Below, in pieces: positions 7,936 through 16,131 of a stretch of DNA of 33,432 nt. Made by a program: the position numbers and the translations under genes. Under the pieces are notes generated by a model, which saw only the letters and a program-made list of their open reading frames with translations, ran no database searches and was not told the origin of the DNA. The stretch covers positions 1-33,432 of the forward strand of contig JAFZWC010000052.1 of the NCBI GenBank assembly GCA_017617475.1, read 5' to 3'. Position 1 is the stretch's first letter. Each line of letters starts with the position of its first letter. Source of the stretch: Bacteroidales bacterium (GTDB taxonomy: Bacteria; Bacteroidota; Bacteroidia; Bacteroidales; UBA932).

Positions 7936-9405
7936 ATGCACATCCACGAAGAAGCCGCACGCTGCCTTTTATGCGTAGACGCCCCCTGCAGCAAAGCCTG
8001 CAAGAACGCCAATCCCGACAGAACCATCCGCGCTGTCCGTTTTGGCAATGAAGCCATTGCCCGCCAATGGGTAGCCCAGGCCGACGAGGCCCAGCTGGAA
8101 GCCGCCGAAAAGGCCTGCATCCATTACGACCGTCCCATCCGCATAAGGGAATTGGTGGAGGCTCTTCCTGAGACCCCCGGTCAGGCCGGGGATGACGGGT
8201 GCGTCATGGCCGGCCCCGACCGGCCATCCCTTGCCATCGACTTCTGCGGCATCCGCTGCGAGAACCCATTCTTCCTGGCGTCATCGGCCGTTTGCACCAA
8301 TTACGAGATGGTGGCCCGGGCCTTCGAGGCTGGCTGGGCAGGGGTGTTCTACAAGACCATCTGCCTGCAGGAAATCCGGGAAGTGTCTCCGCGTTTTGAC
8401 GCCGTGCGCAATGATGCCAACAACAGCTTTATCGGCTTCCGCAACATGGAGCAGCTAAGCGAGAATCCGGTGGAGATGGACTTTGATATCCTCAAACGCC
8501 TTAAACAGAACTATCCCTCCAAGGTGGTCATTGCTTCCATCATGGGCCAGCGGGAAGATGACTGGATTATGCTGGCCAAGAAGGCCGAGCAGGCCGGCTG
8601 CGATGCCATTGAGCTCAATTTCTCCTGCCCGCAGATGCGTTTAACCGGTATGGGCAGCGACGTAGGCCAGGATTCTGAACTGGTCACTTTCTTCACCGCC
8701 TGCGTCAAGCGTAACGTGAAAATCCCCGTCATCCCCAAGATGACGCCCAACATTACCCATATCTCGGAGCCTGCCATGGCGGCTGTCCTGGGCGGGGCCG
8801 ACGCCATATCGGCCATCAACACCATCAAAAGCGTCACGCTGGGGGAGGGCTCGGAGGTGAATGGCTGCCAGACCGGTTCAGGATATTCCGGAAAAGCCGT
8901 CAAGCCCATTGCCCTGCGCCACATCCTTGCCATGGTTAAGAACCCCATCATCAGCCACAAAGAGTTGAGCGGCGTGGGCGGAATCGAGACCTGGCGCGAC
9001 GCCCTGGAGTTCATCCGGCTGGGCTGCCGCAACGTGCAGGTGTGCACTTCCGTGATGCAGTACGGCTACCGTATCATCGACGACATGATTCTGGGGCTGC
9101 AGCACTATATGGCCGAACGCGGAATCACCAATCTGGCCGACCTGGTTGGCGAACTGTTGCCCAAGTTCTACCTTCCGCACGACCTGGATCGCGATACCAT
9201 CGTCTATCCCAAGATGGACCGTGAGAAATGCATTGGCTGCGGCCGTTGCTACACCTCCTGCATGGACGGCGGCCACCAGGCCATCTCCTTCGGAGAGGAC
9301 CGCCAGCCTCGCGTGAACGGTTCCAAGTGCGTGGGCTGCCTCCTCTGCCGCCTGGTTTGCCCCACCGGCGCCATCACCCCGGCCAAGAGAATTCGGAAAA
9401 AGTAG
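7936..9405 (+). CDS. preA: Dihydropyrimidine dehydrogenase PreA-like subunit with extra N-terminal Fe-S domain
   Basis: The 489-residue protein matches NAD-dependent dihydropyrimidine dehydrogenase subunit PreA. The FMN-binding DHOD-like barrel covers about residues 95-410 and includes NFSCPQM with the probable catalytic Cys, GMGSDVGQ, KMTPNITHI and SGYSGKAVKPIALR. The C-terminus carries two [4Fe-4S] motifs, at Cys 432/435/438/442 and 465/468/471/475. It reduces uracil or thymine, or works in reverse, in the cytoplasm. E. coli PreA is about 411 residues; the extra ~80 N-terminal residues here hold Cx2Cx4Cx3C (Cys 10/13/18/22), like the Fe-S domain at the start of PreT, GltD and mammalian DPD. 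No PreT-like FAD/NAD(P)H subunit lies in the window, so the electron donor is unknown. The gene ends the six-gene run and is followed by a terminator. Confidence 0.88.
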   Translation: MHIHEEAARCLLCVDAPCSKACKNANPDRTIRAVRFGNEAIARQWVAQADEAQLEAAEKACIHYDRPIRIRELVEALPETPGQAGDDGCVMAGPDRPSLAIDFCGIRCENPFFLASSAVCTNYEMVARAFEAGWAGVFYKTICLQEIREVSPRFDAVRNDANNSFIGFRNMEQLSENPVEMDFDILKRLKQNYPSKVVIASIMGQREDDWIMLAKKAEQAGCDAIELNFSCPQMRLTGMGSDVGQDSELVTFFTACVKRNVKIPVIPKMTPNITHISEPAMAAVLGGADAISAINTIKSVTLGEGSEVNGCQTGSGYSGKAVKPIALRHILAMVKNPIISHKELSGVGGIETWRDALEFIRLGCRNVQVCTSVMQYGYRIIDDMILGLQHYMAERGITNLADLVGELLPKFYLPHDLDRDTIVYPKMDREKCIGCGRCYTSCMDGGHQAISFGEDRQPRVNGSKCVGCLLCRLVCPTGAITPAKRIRKK

Positions 9406-9418
9406 AATTGATAAAATA

Positions 9419-9442
9419 AATCCCGCAAGCCATTGCGGGATT
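9419..9442. terminator. Terminator between convergent genes
   Basis: A perfect 10-bp stem, AATCCCGCAA (9419-9428) and TTGCGGGATT (9433-9442), closes a 4-nt loop. It sits 14 nt after the preA stop and 5 nt before the end of the convergent DUF2795 gene. The + strand lacks a long T-run after the stem. Confidence 0.75.
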
Positions 9443-9447
9443 GGTGA

Positions 9448-9672
9448 TTAATATTCTTCTTCGTTCCACATGAAGTCTTCCTTGGTGGGGTAATCGGGCC
9501 AGATGTCTTCTATGGATTCGTAGATCTCGGAGTTGTCGTCGTCCAATTCTTCCAAGTTCTCAATGACCTCGTCGGGGGCGCAGGTGCGGGTGGCGTAGTC
9601 TATGAGTTCCTCTTTGGTTGCCGGCCACGGAGCATCGTCCAGGCTGCTGGCTAGTTCGAGTGTCCAAAACAT
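9448..9672 (-). CDS. DUF2795-type small acidic protein
   Basis: A 74-residue, strongly acidic protein beginning MFWTLELASSLDDAPWPATK, with a later IWPDYPTKEDF segment. This resembles the small DUF2795 proteins conserved in Bacteroidota; no biochemical role is known to me. It is transcribed alone from a promoter divergent to folE. Its aromatic, charged C-terminus and high Asp/Glu content suggest a cytoplasmic protein. The family assignment rests on recognition of the conserved segments. Confidence 0.8.
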   Translation of the reverse strand: MFWTLELASSLDDAPWPATKEELIDYATRTCAPDEVIENLEELDDDNSEIYESIEDIWPDYPTKEDFMWNEEEY

Positions 9673-9736
9673 AGTAGTATTGTATTATTTGTTTATTTTT
9701 CAGTACTTTAATGGGTTGCGGACCCAAATGGGGGTG

Positions 9737-9744
9737 CAAAGATA
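9737..9744 (-). promoter_or_regulatory. -7 element for the DUF2795 gene
   Basis: The minus strand reads TATCTTTG here, a full match to TAnnTTTG, 65 nt before the ATG at 9672. No TTTG is seen at the -33 position. Confidence 0.6.
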
Positions 9745-9776
9745 GACAAAAAAATGATATAATGGATTTTTTTGTG

Positions 9777-9784
9777 TAATTTTG
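9777..9784 (+). promoter_or_regulatory. -7 element for folE
   Basis: TAATTTTG fits TAnnTTTG and lies 42 nt before the folE ATG. It is divergent to the element at 9737-9744 in an AT-rich spacer. No -33 TTTG is visible. Confidence 0.55.
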
Positions 9785-9826
9785 CAGTCCTTTTTTACAA
9801 AGTATTTTCGCTACAAAGAATAGACC

Positions 9827-10417
9827 ATGGCATACCGGAAAATTGAAGAATACGACGAAAAGACCACGCAGGAGATTGCGGGGCACGTCAAGGCCATTCT
9901 GGACCTGCTGGGAGAGGACACTACCCGGGAGGGATTGCTCAAAACTCCGGAGCGCGTGGCCAAGGCCATGCAGTTCCTTACGCAGGGGTATTTCCAGGAT
10001 GGGGAGACCATCGTGAAAAGCGCTCTGTTCCAGGAACCTTACAATCACATGGTCATAGTGAAGGACATTGAGCTCTTCTCCCTGTGCGAGCATCACATGC
10101 TGCCTTTCATCGGCAAAGCCCATGTGGCCTATATTCCCAAGGGGGAGATTACCGGCCTTAGCAAGGTGGCCCGCGTGGTGGAAACCTATGCCCGCCGTCT
10201 GCAGGTACAGGAGCGCTTGACAGAGCAGATTCGCGACTGCCTGCAGGAATCCCTGAATCCGCTGGGTGTGGCGGTGGTCATCGAAGCCATGCACACCTGT
10301 ATGTCCATGCGCGGAGTGCAGAAGTCCAATGCCATTACCACCACATCGGCCTTCTCCGGGATTTTCCTGAAAAGCGACAAAACCCGGAACGAATTCCTTC
10401 AGCTTATCGGAAAATAA
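9827..10417 (+). CDS. folE: GTP cyclohydrolase I
   Basis: The 196-residue protein is GTP cyclohydrolase I, which converts GTP to 7,8-dihydroneopterin triphosphate, the first step of tetrahydrofolate (and pterin) synthesis in the cytoplasm. The zinc-site residues are visible: Cys87 with His89 and His90 in [10 protein letters not shown], and Cys158 after His156 in MHTCMSMRG. Other conserved stretches are TPERVAKAM and [12 protein letters not shown]. Length and domain are normal for the bacterial type I enzyme (about 190-220 residues). It is a single gene with its own promoter and a terminator directly after the stop. Confidence 0.97.
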   Translation: MAYRKIEEYDEKTTQEIAGHVKAILDLLGEDTTREGLLKTPERVAKAMQFLTQGYFQDGETIVKSALFQEPYNHMVIVKDIELFSLCEHHMLPFIGKAHVAYIPKGEITGLSKVARVVETYARRLQVQERLTEQIRDCLQESLNPLGVAVVIEAMHTCMSMRGVQKSNAITTTSAFSGIFLKSDKTRNEFLQLIGK

Positions 10418-10444
10418 AAACGGAGCCTCAGGCCCCGTTTTTTT
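10417..10444. terminator. Bidirectional terminator between folE and the acyl-CoA ligase
   Basis: AAAACGG (10417-10423) pairs with CCGTTTT (10435-10441), and GCC (10425-10427) pairs with GGC (10431-10433) inside. Flanking A and T runs let it serve both convergent genes. It overlaps the folE stop codon and the end of the minus-strand gene. Confidence 0.85.
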
Positions 10445-12050
10445 ATTGGTACAAGTGGCGTTTGATGGTGCCCTTGGCTGTGCGTTCAAAGGGAACATCC
10501 ACCAGTTCTACCCTGAAAATCTGGCTGAAGAGCGGCAGACGCTTGTTGGTGAAGTCCCTGATATCGTCGCAGATGGGCTGGAGGTCTTCGTCCTGTTTAA
10601 CATTGGGAACCACGCCCGATTTGGGATAAACCAGGGCGATGATTTTCCCGGCCCGGTCCAGGACGAGGGACTCTTCCACCATGGGATGAAGGGACAACTC
10701 CTTCTCCACTTCCTCGGGGTATATATTCTGGCCGGACGCGCTGAGGATGAGCGCCTTGATGCGGCCGCGGATGAAGAGATTGCCTTCGAAGTCCATGACT
10801 CCCAGGTCTCCGGTACGGAACCAGCCATCCTCGGTGTGGGAGGCGGCATCGGCCTCAGGGTTCTTGTAATAACCTACGAACAGGTTGGGACCGCGGGACT
10901 GGATTTCTCCCGGGACCCGTTCGGGGTCTGACGAGGCTATCCGGATCTCGTGGATGGGCTTGCCGCAGGAACCGGGCGCATAGCCGGACGGCGTGTCAAT
11001 GGACAGCAGCGGGCAGCCTTCGGTGAGTCCGTAGCCCACCACATAGGGAAGGCCGATTCTCTTGAGGTCGCTCTCTACCTTCCAGCTCAGGGGGGCACCG
11101 CCTATGACTATGGTCTTGACTCGGCCGCCGAACTGCTCCAAAACCTTCTGTCCCAGTGTTTTATAGTACGCGAGGCGGAGGTAGGGCATGGTGCCGATGG
11201 CCTTGGCCGGGCGGGAGGAAAGATGGGGCCTGATGCAGGTGGCATGGATCTTTTCCATGATGAGGGGCACCGTAATCACCACCAGCGGCTTCACTTCCTG
11301 CATGGCTTTGAGCAGGAGGGAAGGGGAGGGCGCCTTACCCAGGAAGGTAATGGTAAAACCGGTACAGCAGGGATAGACGAACTCCATGGCCAGGCCGTAG
11401 ATATGGGACAGCGGCAGCATGGAGAGAATGGTATCCGGCTGGTTGTGAATGAGTCTCTGGCAATTTTCCACCACGTCCGACATGGCGCCGTAGGTGAGCA
11501 TGACTCCCTTGGGGTCTCCGGACGTGCCGGAGGTGTAATTGATGATGGCCACTTTGTCCATGTGGTCCGGGTAGGAGACCTGCTGGGGATTGAAGCCATC
11601 GGCCCCCTTTTCCTGCCAGGCCTTTTCTACCTGACTGTCGCCGCACCACAGAAGCTTTTCTTCCTGTACGTCCAGCGCGGCCCGCACCTTGGGAAGGTTC
11701 TGCAGGCTCAGCTGGGCCCAGAGGTCCGGATCCGTGAGAAGGAGGACGCTGTCCGAGTGACGGATGAGCTGGGCAATGCCCTCGGCGGTGTAATTGGGAA
11801 GGATGGGAACGATGACGGCTTCGTAAACGTTGACGGCCAGAAATAGGCTGGCCCAACGGGCCGAATTGCGGGCACAAAGGGCTATCTTATCCCCTTTCCG
11901 GATGCCTGCAGCTTTAAAAAAGCGGTTGTATTCTTCAATGAAAGCGGCCAGCTGCCCGTAGGTGTAACTCTTGCCCTGATAATCGCATAATGCGGGTTTG
12001 TCGGTCCTTTGGCGAATCTGGTCTTCCAGTTTCTTCAGATAATGCTTCAT
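10443..12050 (-). CDS. Long-chain fatty acid-CoA ligase-like AMP-binding enzyme
   Basis: The 535-residue protein belongs to the ANL adenylate-forming superfamily. The phosphate-binding motif YTSGTSGDPKG lies at 172-182; further motifs are PLSHIYGL, GYGLTEGCP, and WFRTGDLG before the C-terminal hinge. It most likely activates fatty acids with ATP to acyl-AMP and then acyl-CoA, at the inner face of the membrane. The C-terminal lysine motif reads RTAKGTIKR, so the canonical G-K-I order is not matched exactly; Lys526 or Lys530 may serve. Chain-length specificity cannot be read. It is a single gene, convergent to folE and divergent from the cardiolipin synthase gene. Confidence 0.88.
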   Translation of the reverse strand: MKHYLKKLEDQIRQRTDKPALCDYQGKSYTYGQLAAFIEEYNRFFKAAGIRKGDKIALCARNSARWASLFLAVNVYEAVIVPILPNYTAEGIAQLIRHSDSVLLLTDPDLWAQLSLQNLPKVRAALDVQEEKLLWCGDSQVEKAWQEKGADGFNPQQVSYPDHMDKVAIINYTSGTSGDPKGVMLTYGAMSDVVENCQRLIHNQPDTILSMLPLSHIYGLAMEFVYPCCTGFTITFLGKAPSPSLLLKAMQEVKPLVVITVPLIMEKIHATCIRPHLSSRPAKAIGTMPYLRLAYYKTLGQKVLEQFGGRVKTIVIGGAPLSWKVESDLKRIGLPYVVGYGLTEGCPLLSIDTPSGYAPGSCGKPIHEIRIASSDPERVPGEIQSRGPNLFVGYYKNPEADAASHTEDGWFRTGDLGVMDFEGNLFIRGRIKALILSASGQNIYPEEVEKELSLHPMVEESLVLDRAGKIIALVYPKSGVVPNVKQDEDLQPICDDIRDFTNKRLPLFSQIFRVELVDVPFERTAKGTIKRHLYQ

Positions 12051-12070
12051 TCTCTCGTCTTTCGCAAGTG

Positions 12071-12078
12071 CAAAGATA
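12071..12078 (-). promoter_or_regulatory. -7 element for the acyl-CoA ligase gene
   Basis: The minus strand reads TATCTTTG, a full match to TAnnTTTG, 21 nt before the ATG at 12050. No -33 TTTG is seen. Confidence 0.6.
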
Positions 12079-12111
12079 CAAAAAACTGTGGTTTCTCAGT
12101 TTTTAAATACT

Positions 12112-12119
12112 TATATTTG
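12112..12119 (+). promoter_or_regulatory. -7 element for the cardiolipin synthase gene
   Basis: TATATTTG fits TAnnTTTG and lies only 14 nt before the ATG at 12134, so the mRNA leader would be very short. It is divergent to the element at 12071-12078, and the two lie 33 nt apart. Confidence 0.55.
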
Positions 12120-12133
12120 TACCAGCAACAGCC

Positions 12134-13576
12134 ATGCCATTCTTACTGTCCATACTAGCCATTTTAGCCTTACTGGGAATTCTCCAAGTAGTGCTGGGCG
12201 GCAATTCCTCCTATGTAAAGATTATCTGGGCCCTGTTCATCCTGCTGGTCCCCGTCGCGGGCCTGGTCATTTACTGTCTCTGCGGTATAGACTACCGCAA
12301 TCCGGTGGCCCGGAAACGCCTGCATGGCAAAGCAGTGGAACGGCTGAAGAAAGAGATAACCCCGGAGCAGGCCCAGACATGGTTCTCGGACAAGGACCTG
12401 GAAAAGGTGCCGGAAGAGTACAGGCCTTTGGCCCAGCTGCTTCTGAGCTGCGGAGAGGGAAACAAGGTGTATGCCGGCAACTCTTTTGAAATCATCACTT
12501 CCGGCCTCAGGAAGCGGGAACTTATCCTGGAAGATATCCGCCGGGCCAAGCGTTTCATCCATCTGGAATACTTCCGTTTCGGGGATGACAAGGCAGGCCG
12601 CGAGGTTCGCGATCTTCTTTACCAAAAGGTGGCCGAAGGGGTGGAAGTCTGCTTCTTGAACAACAATATGATTGGCCGGTTTATTCCGCGTTCCTATTTC
12701 CGCGACATGCGCAGGCACGGCATGAATGTGGTGCCTTACACGCATATCCGCATGGGATTCCGGCAGTGGCTCATGCGCATCAATTGCCAGAACCACCGCA
12801 AGATCATGGTCATAGACGGCCAGGTGGCCTATGTGGGAGGAATGAACCTGAACGACCACTATTTCTATCAGTGGAGGGACACGCACCTGAGGGTTACGGG
12901 CCCCCTCATCGCCCGTCTGGAAGCCTCTTTCATGGACAGCTGGATAGGCTCCGGCGGCACTTTCCGTCATCCCCTGAACGAGTATCTTTCCAACGCTTAT
13001 CCCCAGGAAGGCGCTCCGCTGAAGGACAAGCTCCTCCAGGAGATAGTATCGGCCCCCGAATACCCCTGGCGCACTTCCCAGCTGGCCTTTGAGTGGATAG
13101 TGAACAATGCCCGCCGCTATCTGTATATCCAGACTCCCTACTGGGTACCCCCGGATTCCCTGCTGGACGCTGTCAAGAGTGCCGCCATGCGGGGCGTGGA
13201 CGTGCAGCTCATGCTGCCCAAGGAGGTAGATACCCCTTTCCTCAGCCCCGCCAACCATTCTTTCTATGCCGAGTGTCTGCAGGCCGGAATCCGCATCTTC
13301 GAACGGGGAGGGGAATTCATTCACGCCAAGACGCTGGTGGCCGACGACGGTCTTACCGTCATAGGAGGCTCCAACCTGGATTGCCGCAGTTTTGACATCA
13401 ACAGCGAGAACGACACCATCATCTACGATGAAGAAACCGCCCAGGTGAACAAGCAGATCTTCTTGAAAGAGAAAGCTTTCTGTGAAGAACTTGACCTGGC
13501 CACCTGGTTGGCTTCCCGCAGTGTCTGGCAGCGTTTCTCGTCGGCCGTCATGCGGCTTTTCCGTCCTTTACTTTAA
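12134..13576 (+). CDS. cls: Cardiolipin synthase (phospholipase D family)
   Basis: The 480-residue protein begins with two transmembrane helices (about 3-22 and 29-50), as in the PLDc_N region of bacterial cardiolipin synthases. It carries two HKD motifs: H221-x-K223 with Asp228, followed by GGMN, and H397-x-K399 with Asp404, followed by GGSN. It should join two phosphatidylglycerol molecules to cardiolipin plus glycerol at the inner membrane. The length is normal for ClsA-type enzymes. The last 9 nt overlap the end of the convergent lipoprotein gene, leaving no space for a terminator between them. Confidence 0.93.
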   Translation: MPFLLSILAILALLGILQVVLGGNSSYVKIIWALFILLVPVAGLVIYCLCGIDYRNPVARKRLHGKAVERLKKEITPEQAQTWFSDKDLEKVPEEYRPLAQLLLSCGEGNKVYAGNSFEIITSGLRKRELILEDIRRAKRFIHLEYFRFGDDKAGREVRDLLYQKVAEGVEVCFLNNNMIGRFIPRSYFRDMRRHGMNVVPYTHIRMGFRQWLMRINCQNHRKIMVIDGQVAYVGGMNLNDHYFYQWRDTHLRVTGPLIARLEASFMDSWIGSGGTFRHPLNEYLSNAYPQEGAPLKDKLLQEIVSAPEYPWRTSQLAFEWIVNNARRYLYIQTPYWVPPDSLLDAVKSAAMRGVDVQLMLPKEVDTPFLSPANHSFYAECLQAGIRIFERGGEFIHAKTLVADDGLTVIGGSNLDCRSFDINSENDTIIYDEETAQVNKQIFLKEKAFCEELDLATWLASRSVWQRFSSAVMRLFRPLL

Positions 13577-14656
13577 CACATAGTCGCTGGTATTCTTGAG
13601 GCCGCGGGTGCTGAAGTAGCCTGCCACAATATCTCCTTTCACGAAAACTTGGCGTCCTATCAGGTCCGGGTGATCCACCAGGTTCAGGGCGTCGCGGACC
13701 TTGCCCTTGGGCAGTTCCACCGCCAGGCACGATGCTTTGGCCGTTACTGAGGCACGGTCTGCCAGGGCCAGGTGGGTGGCTTTGCTAATGCCGGAGGTCT
13801 GGACGCTTTTCCCGGAGGAGGTGAGGTCCCCGCCCACTATATAGCCATGGACCCAGACTCCCTTCTGGTCAATATGCTGGGAGGCGTCTCCCACGGCAAT
13901 GGCATCAGGCTCGTCCCGGTTGTCATCGGCTCCTGAGGGATTGTCTCCCCCTATGGTATAATTGCCGCTGGTCCATACCTTGTTGGTGTCTACCATCACC
14001 TGCAGTTTCCCCTGGCCCTCGGCGTTGGCCACGTTGATGCCCAGGCTCAGGATTTCGCGGGGCTCCAGCTTGCGGGTGAGGAGCGTCTGGTCCTTCCCCT
14101 CGTTGTACAGGACGATGGAGGCGTCGCCTGCCTTGAGGTAGGCTATGCGCGTTTCCCTGTACAGGTACTTCAAGCGGGTGTCTTCCTGTTTGACGAACAG
14201 CACGCCGTCGGGAAAGGCCGTGAGAAAGCCGGGCGCTATGCTGAGCCGGATACCGGCGTTCATGAGGGTACAGCGCAGGGTTACGCTCACTTGCTCGCCG
14301 CTGGGAATGACCACCACCTGCTGGTCACCGTACTGCGGACGGCTGAAGGCCGGGGCGGTGAAGGCGATGGATTTCACGCTTACGGTATAGCTGCCCGGGT
14401 CTACGCGCAGGTACTCAGGCGATTCGCCATAGGTTCCGTCATACAGCACGTTACCCTTGGCATCGGTAATGGTGAGCAGGAAATCGTTGGTGTCGGGGAC
14501 TTCGGAGTCGCCCGCTTTGGTCAGGGAACCCCTGTCCAGGATCCAGCGCAGTTCCCCTTGCTCCTTGTTGAGGTCGGTTGCCAGGCCGAAATCGTCGCAG
14601 GCGGCTGCTCCGGCAAGGAGGAACGGGAGCAACGCCATCCATTTAAGCGTTTTCAT
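13568..14656 (-). CDS. Lipoprotein with DUF4493-like and DUF6359-like domains
   Basis: The chosen start gives 362 residues with a clear lipoprotein signal: MKTLKWMALLPFLLAGAAAC, with Cys20 as the lipidated residue. An in-frame ATG 14 codons upstream (14698) would only add residues ahead of the signal peptide. After Cys come Asp-Asp, which may act as a surface-export signal in Bacteroidota. The middle (about 35-190) resembles DUF4493, a fimbrillin-like or carbohydrate-locus domain (ITDAKGNVLYDGTY; DPGSYTV). The C-terminus (about 250-360) resembles DUF6359, with VWVHGYIVGGDL, THLALADRA and GLKNTSDYVL. Function is unknown; it is probably a surface lipoprotein. It is a single gene between two convergent or divergent neighbours. 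Confidence 0.85.
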   Translation of the reverse strand: MKTLKWMALLPFLLAGAAACDDFGLATDLNKEQGELRWILDRGSLTKAGDSEVPDTNDFLLTITDAKGNVLYDGTYGESPEYLRVDPGSYTVSVKSIAFTAPAFSRPQYGDQQVVVIPSGEQVSVTLRCTLMNAGIRLSIAPGFLTAFPDGVLFVKQEDTRLKYLYRETRIAYLKAGDASIVLYNEGKDQTLLTRKLEPREILSLGINVANAEGQGKLQVMVDTNKVWTSGNYTIGGDNPSGADDNRDEPDAIAVGDASQHIDQKGVWVHGYIVGGDLTSSGKSVQTSGISKATHLALADRASVTAKASCLAVELPKGKVRDALNLVDHPDLIGRQVFVKGDIVAGYFSTRGLKNTSDYVLK

Positions 14657-14775
14657 GCAGCCAAGGTAAGGACGTTTCTGAAAACCGGACGGTGGCAAAC
14701 AGAAAATTTTTCGGCCATTTTTCTTACGATTCCTTTAAAACAACATCAAGAAAGACCCGAATCGCCTTTTTTTAT

Positions 14776-14783
14776 TAACTTTG
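14776..14783 (+). promoter_or_regulatory. -7 element for ffh
   Basis: TAACTTTG matches TAnnTTTG and lies 19 nt before the ffh ATG at 14803. No -33 TTTG is seen at the usual distance. Confidence 0.6.
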
Positions 14784-14802
14784 TAAGATTAAATGGAATA
14801 CT

Positions 14803-16125
14803 ATGTTTGAGAATCTTAGCGAGAGATTAGAGCGGTCTTTCAAGATACTGAAAGGTGAAGGAAAAATCACCGAGATTAACGTGGCGGAAACCGTCAAGGA
14901 CATCCGCAAAGCCCTCCTGGACGCCGACGTAAGCTACAAGGTAGCCAAGGACTTCTGCAACCAGGTGAAGGACAAGGCCATCGGCACGGGCGTACTCACC
15001 GCCGTGAAGCCCCAGCAGATGATGATCAAGATCATGCACGACGAGCTGGCTGCTTTCATGGGCTCGGAGGCGCAGGACATCAACCTCAAGGGGAATCCCG
15101 CCATCGTGCTGGTCGCCGGTCTCAACGGTTCCGGTAAAACCACTTTCTCCGGCAAACTGGCCCTCCATGTCAAGACCAAACGCGGGATGAAGGTCCTGCT
15201 GGCGGCCTGCGATACCTTCCGCCCCGCCGCCATCGAGCAGCTCAAGGTGCTGGGAGAGAGCATCGAAGTGCCCGTATACACCGAAGAAGGGGAGAAAGAC
15301 CCTATCAAGATTGCCAAAGCTGCCGTGGCCAAAGCCAAGGCCGAAGGCTACAGCGTAGTCATCGTGGATACCGCCGGCCGCCTGGCCGTGGACCAGCAGC
15401 TGATGGACGAGATATCGGCCCTGCATCAGGCCATCCATCCCACAGAAACGCTGTTCGTGGTGGACGCCATGACCGGTCAGGATGCCGTGGAGACGGCCAA
15501 GGCCTTCAACGACCGCCTGGACTTCGACGGCGTGGTCCTCACCAAGATGGACGGCGACACCCGCGGCGGTGCGGCCCTTTCCATCAAGGCCGTGGTGGGC
15601 AAGCCCATCAAGTTCGTGAGCTCCGGCGAGAAGCTGGAAGCCCTGGACGTGTTCCATCCGGAGCGCATTGCCGACCGCATCCTGGGCATGGGAGACGTGG
15701 TTTCCCTGGTAGAGAAGGCCCAGGAGCAGTTTGACGAGAAGCAGGCCCGTGAGCTCAAGAAGAAACTGGCCAAGGACCAGTTCACCCTCTGGGACTTTTA
15801 CCAGCAGATCCAGCAGGTGAAGAAGATGGGTAATATCAAGGACCTGGCCGGCATGCTGCCCGGCGTGGGCAAGGCCATCAAGGATGTCGACATTCCCGAC
15901 GACGCTTTCAAGAGCACCGAGGCTATCATCCTTTCTATGACGGCCGAAGAGCGCGAGCATCCGGAAATCATCAACGGGTCGCGCCGCAAGCGCATTGCCG
16001 ACGGCTCCGGCACCTCTCTCCCGGAAGTTAACAAACTCCTCAAGCAGTTTGAGGGTACCCGTAAACTCATGAAGGGCGCCGTTACCGGCAACCTCCTTCA
16101 GCAGATGCGGGGAATGAGAAGATAA
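14803..16125 (+). CDS. ffh: Signal recognition particle protein Ffh
   Basis: The 440-residue GTPase binds 4.5S RNA and signal sequences and delivers nascent membrane proteins to FtsY. The N domain (1-~90) is helical. The G domain has G1 at GLNGSGKTT (106-114), DTFRPAA, DTAGR, and TKMDGD. The M domain begins near residue 325 and holds the RNA- and signal-binding region (GSRRKRIADGSGTS) with a moderate number of Met residues. Length is normal for bacterial Ffh (about 440-450). It heads a three-gene run with a 6-nt gap to the next gene. No 4.5S RNA gene was identified in the window. Confidence 0.97.
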   Translation: MFENLSERLERSFKILKGEGKITEINVAETVKDIRKALLDADVSYKVAKDFCNQVKDKAIGTGVLTAVKPQQMMIKIMHDELAAFMGSEAQDINLKGNPAIVLVAGLNGSGKTTFSGKLALHVKTKRGMKVLLAACDTFRPAAIEQLKVLGESIEVPVYTEEGEKDPIKIAKAAVAKAKAEGYSVVIVDTAGRLAVDQQLMDEISALHQAIHPTETLFVVDAMTGQDAVETAKAFNDRLDFDGVVLTKMDGDTRGGAALSIKAVVGKPIKFVSSGEKLEALDVFHPERIADRILGMGDVVSLVEKAQEQFDEKQARELKKKLAKDQFTLWDFYQQIQQVKKMGNIKDLAGMLPGVGKAIKDVDIPDDAFKSTEAIILSMTAEEREHPEIINGSRRKRIADGSGTSLPEVNKLLKQFEGTRKLMKGAVTGNLLQQMRGMRR

Positions 16126-16131
16126 ACCTCT

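Noticed and set aside
10443..10500. Loss of the catalytic lysine in the acyl-CoA ligase
   Set aside because: RTAKGTIKR differs from the canonical G-K-I order but keeps two nearby lysines, and similar endings seem usual in Bacteroidota homologues, so inactivity is not supported.
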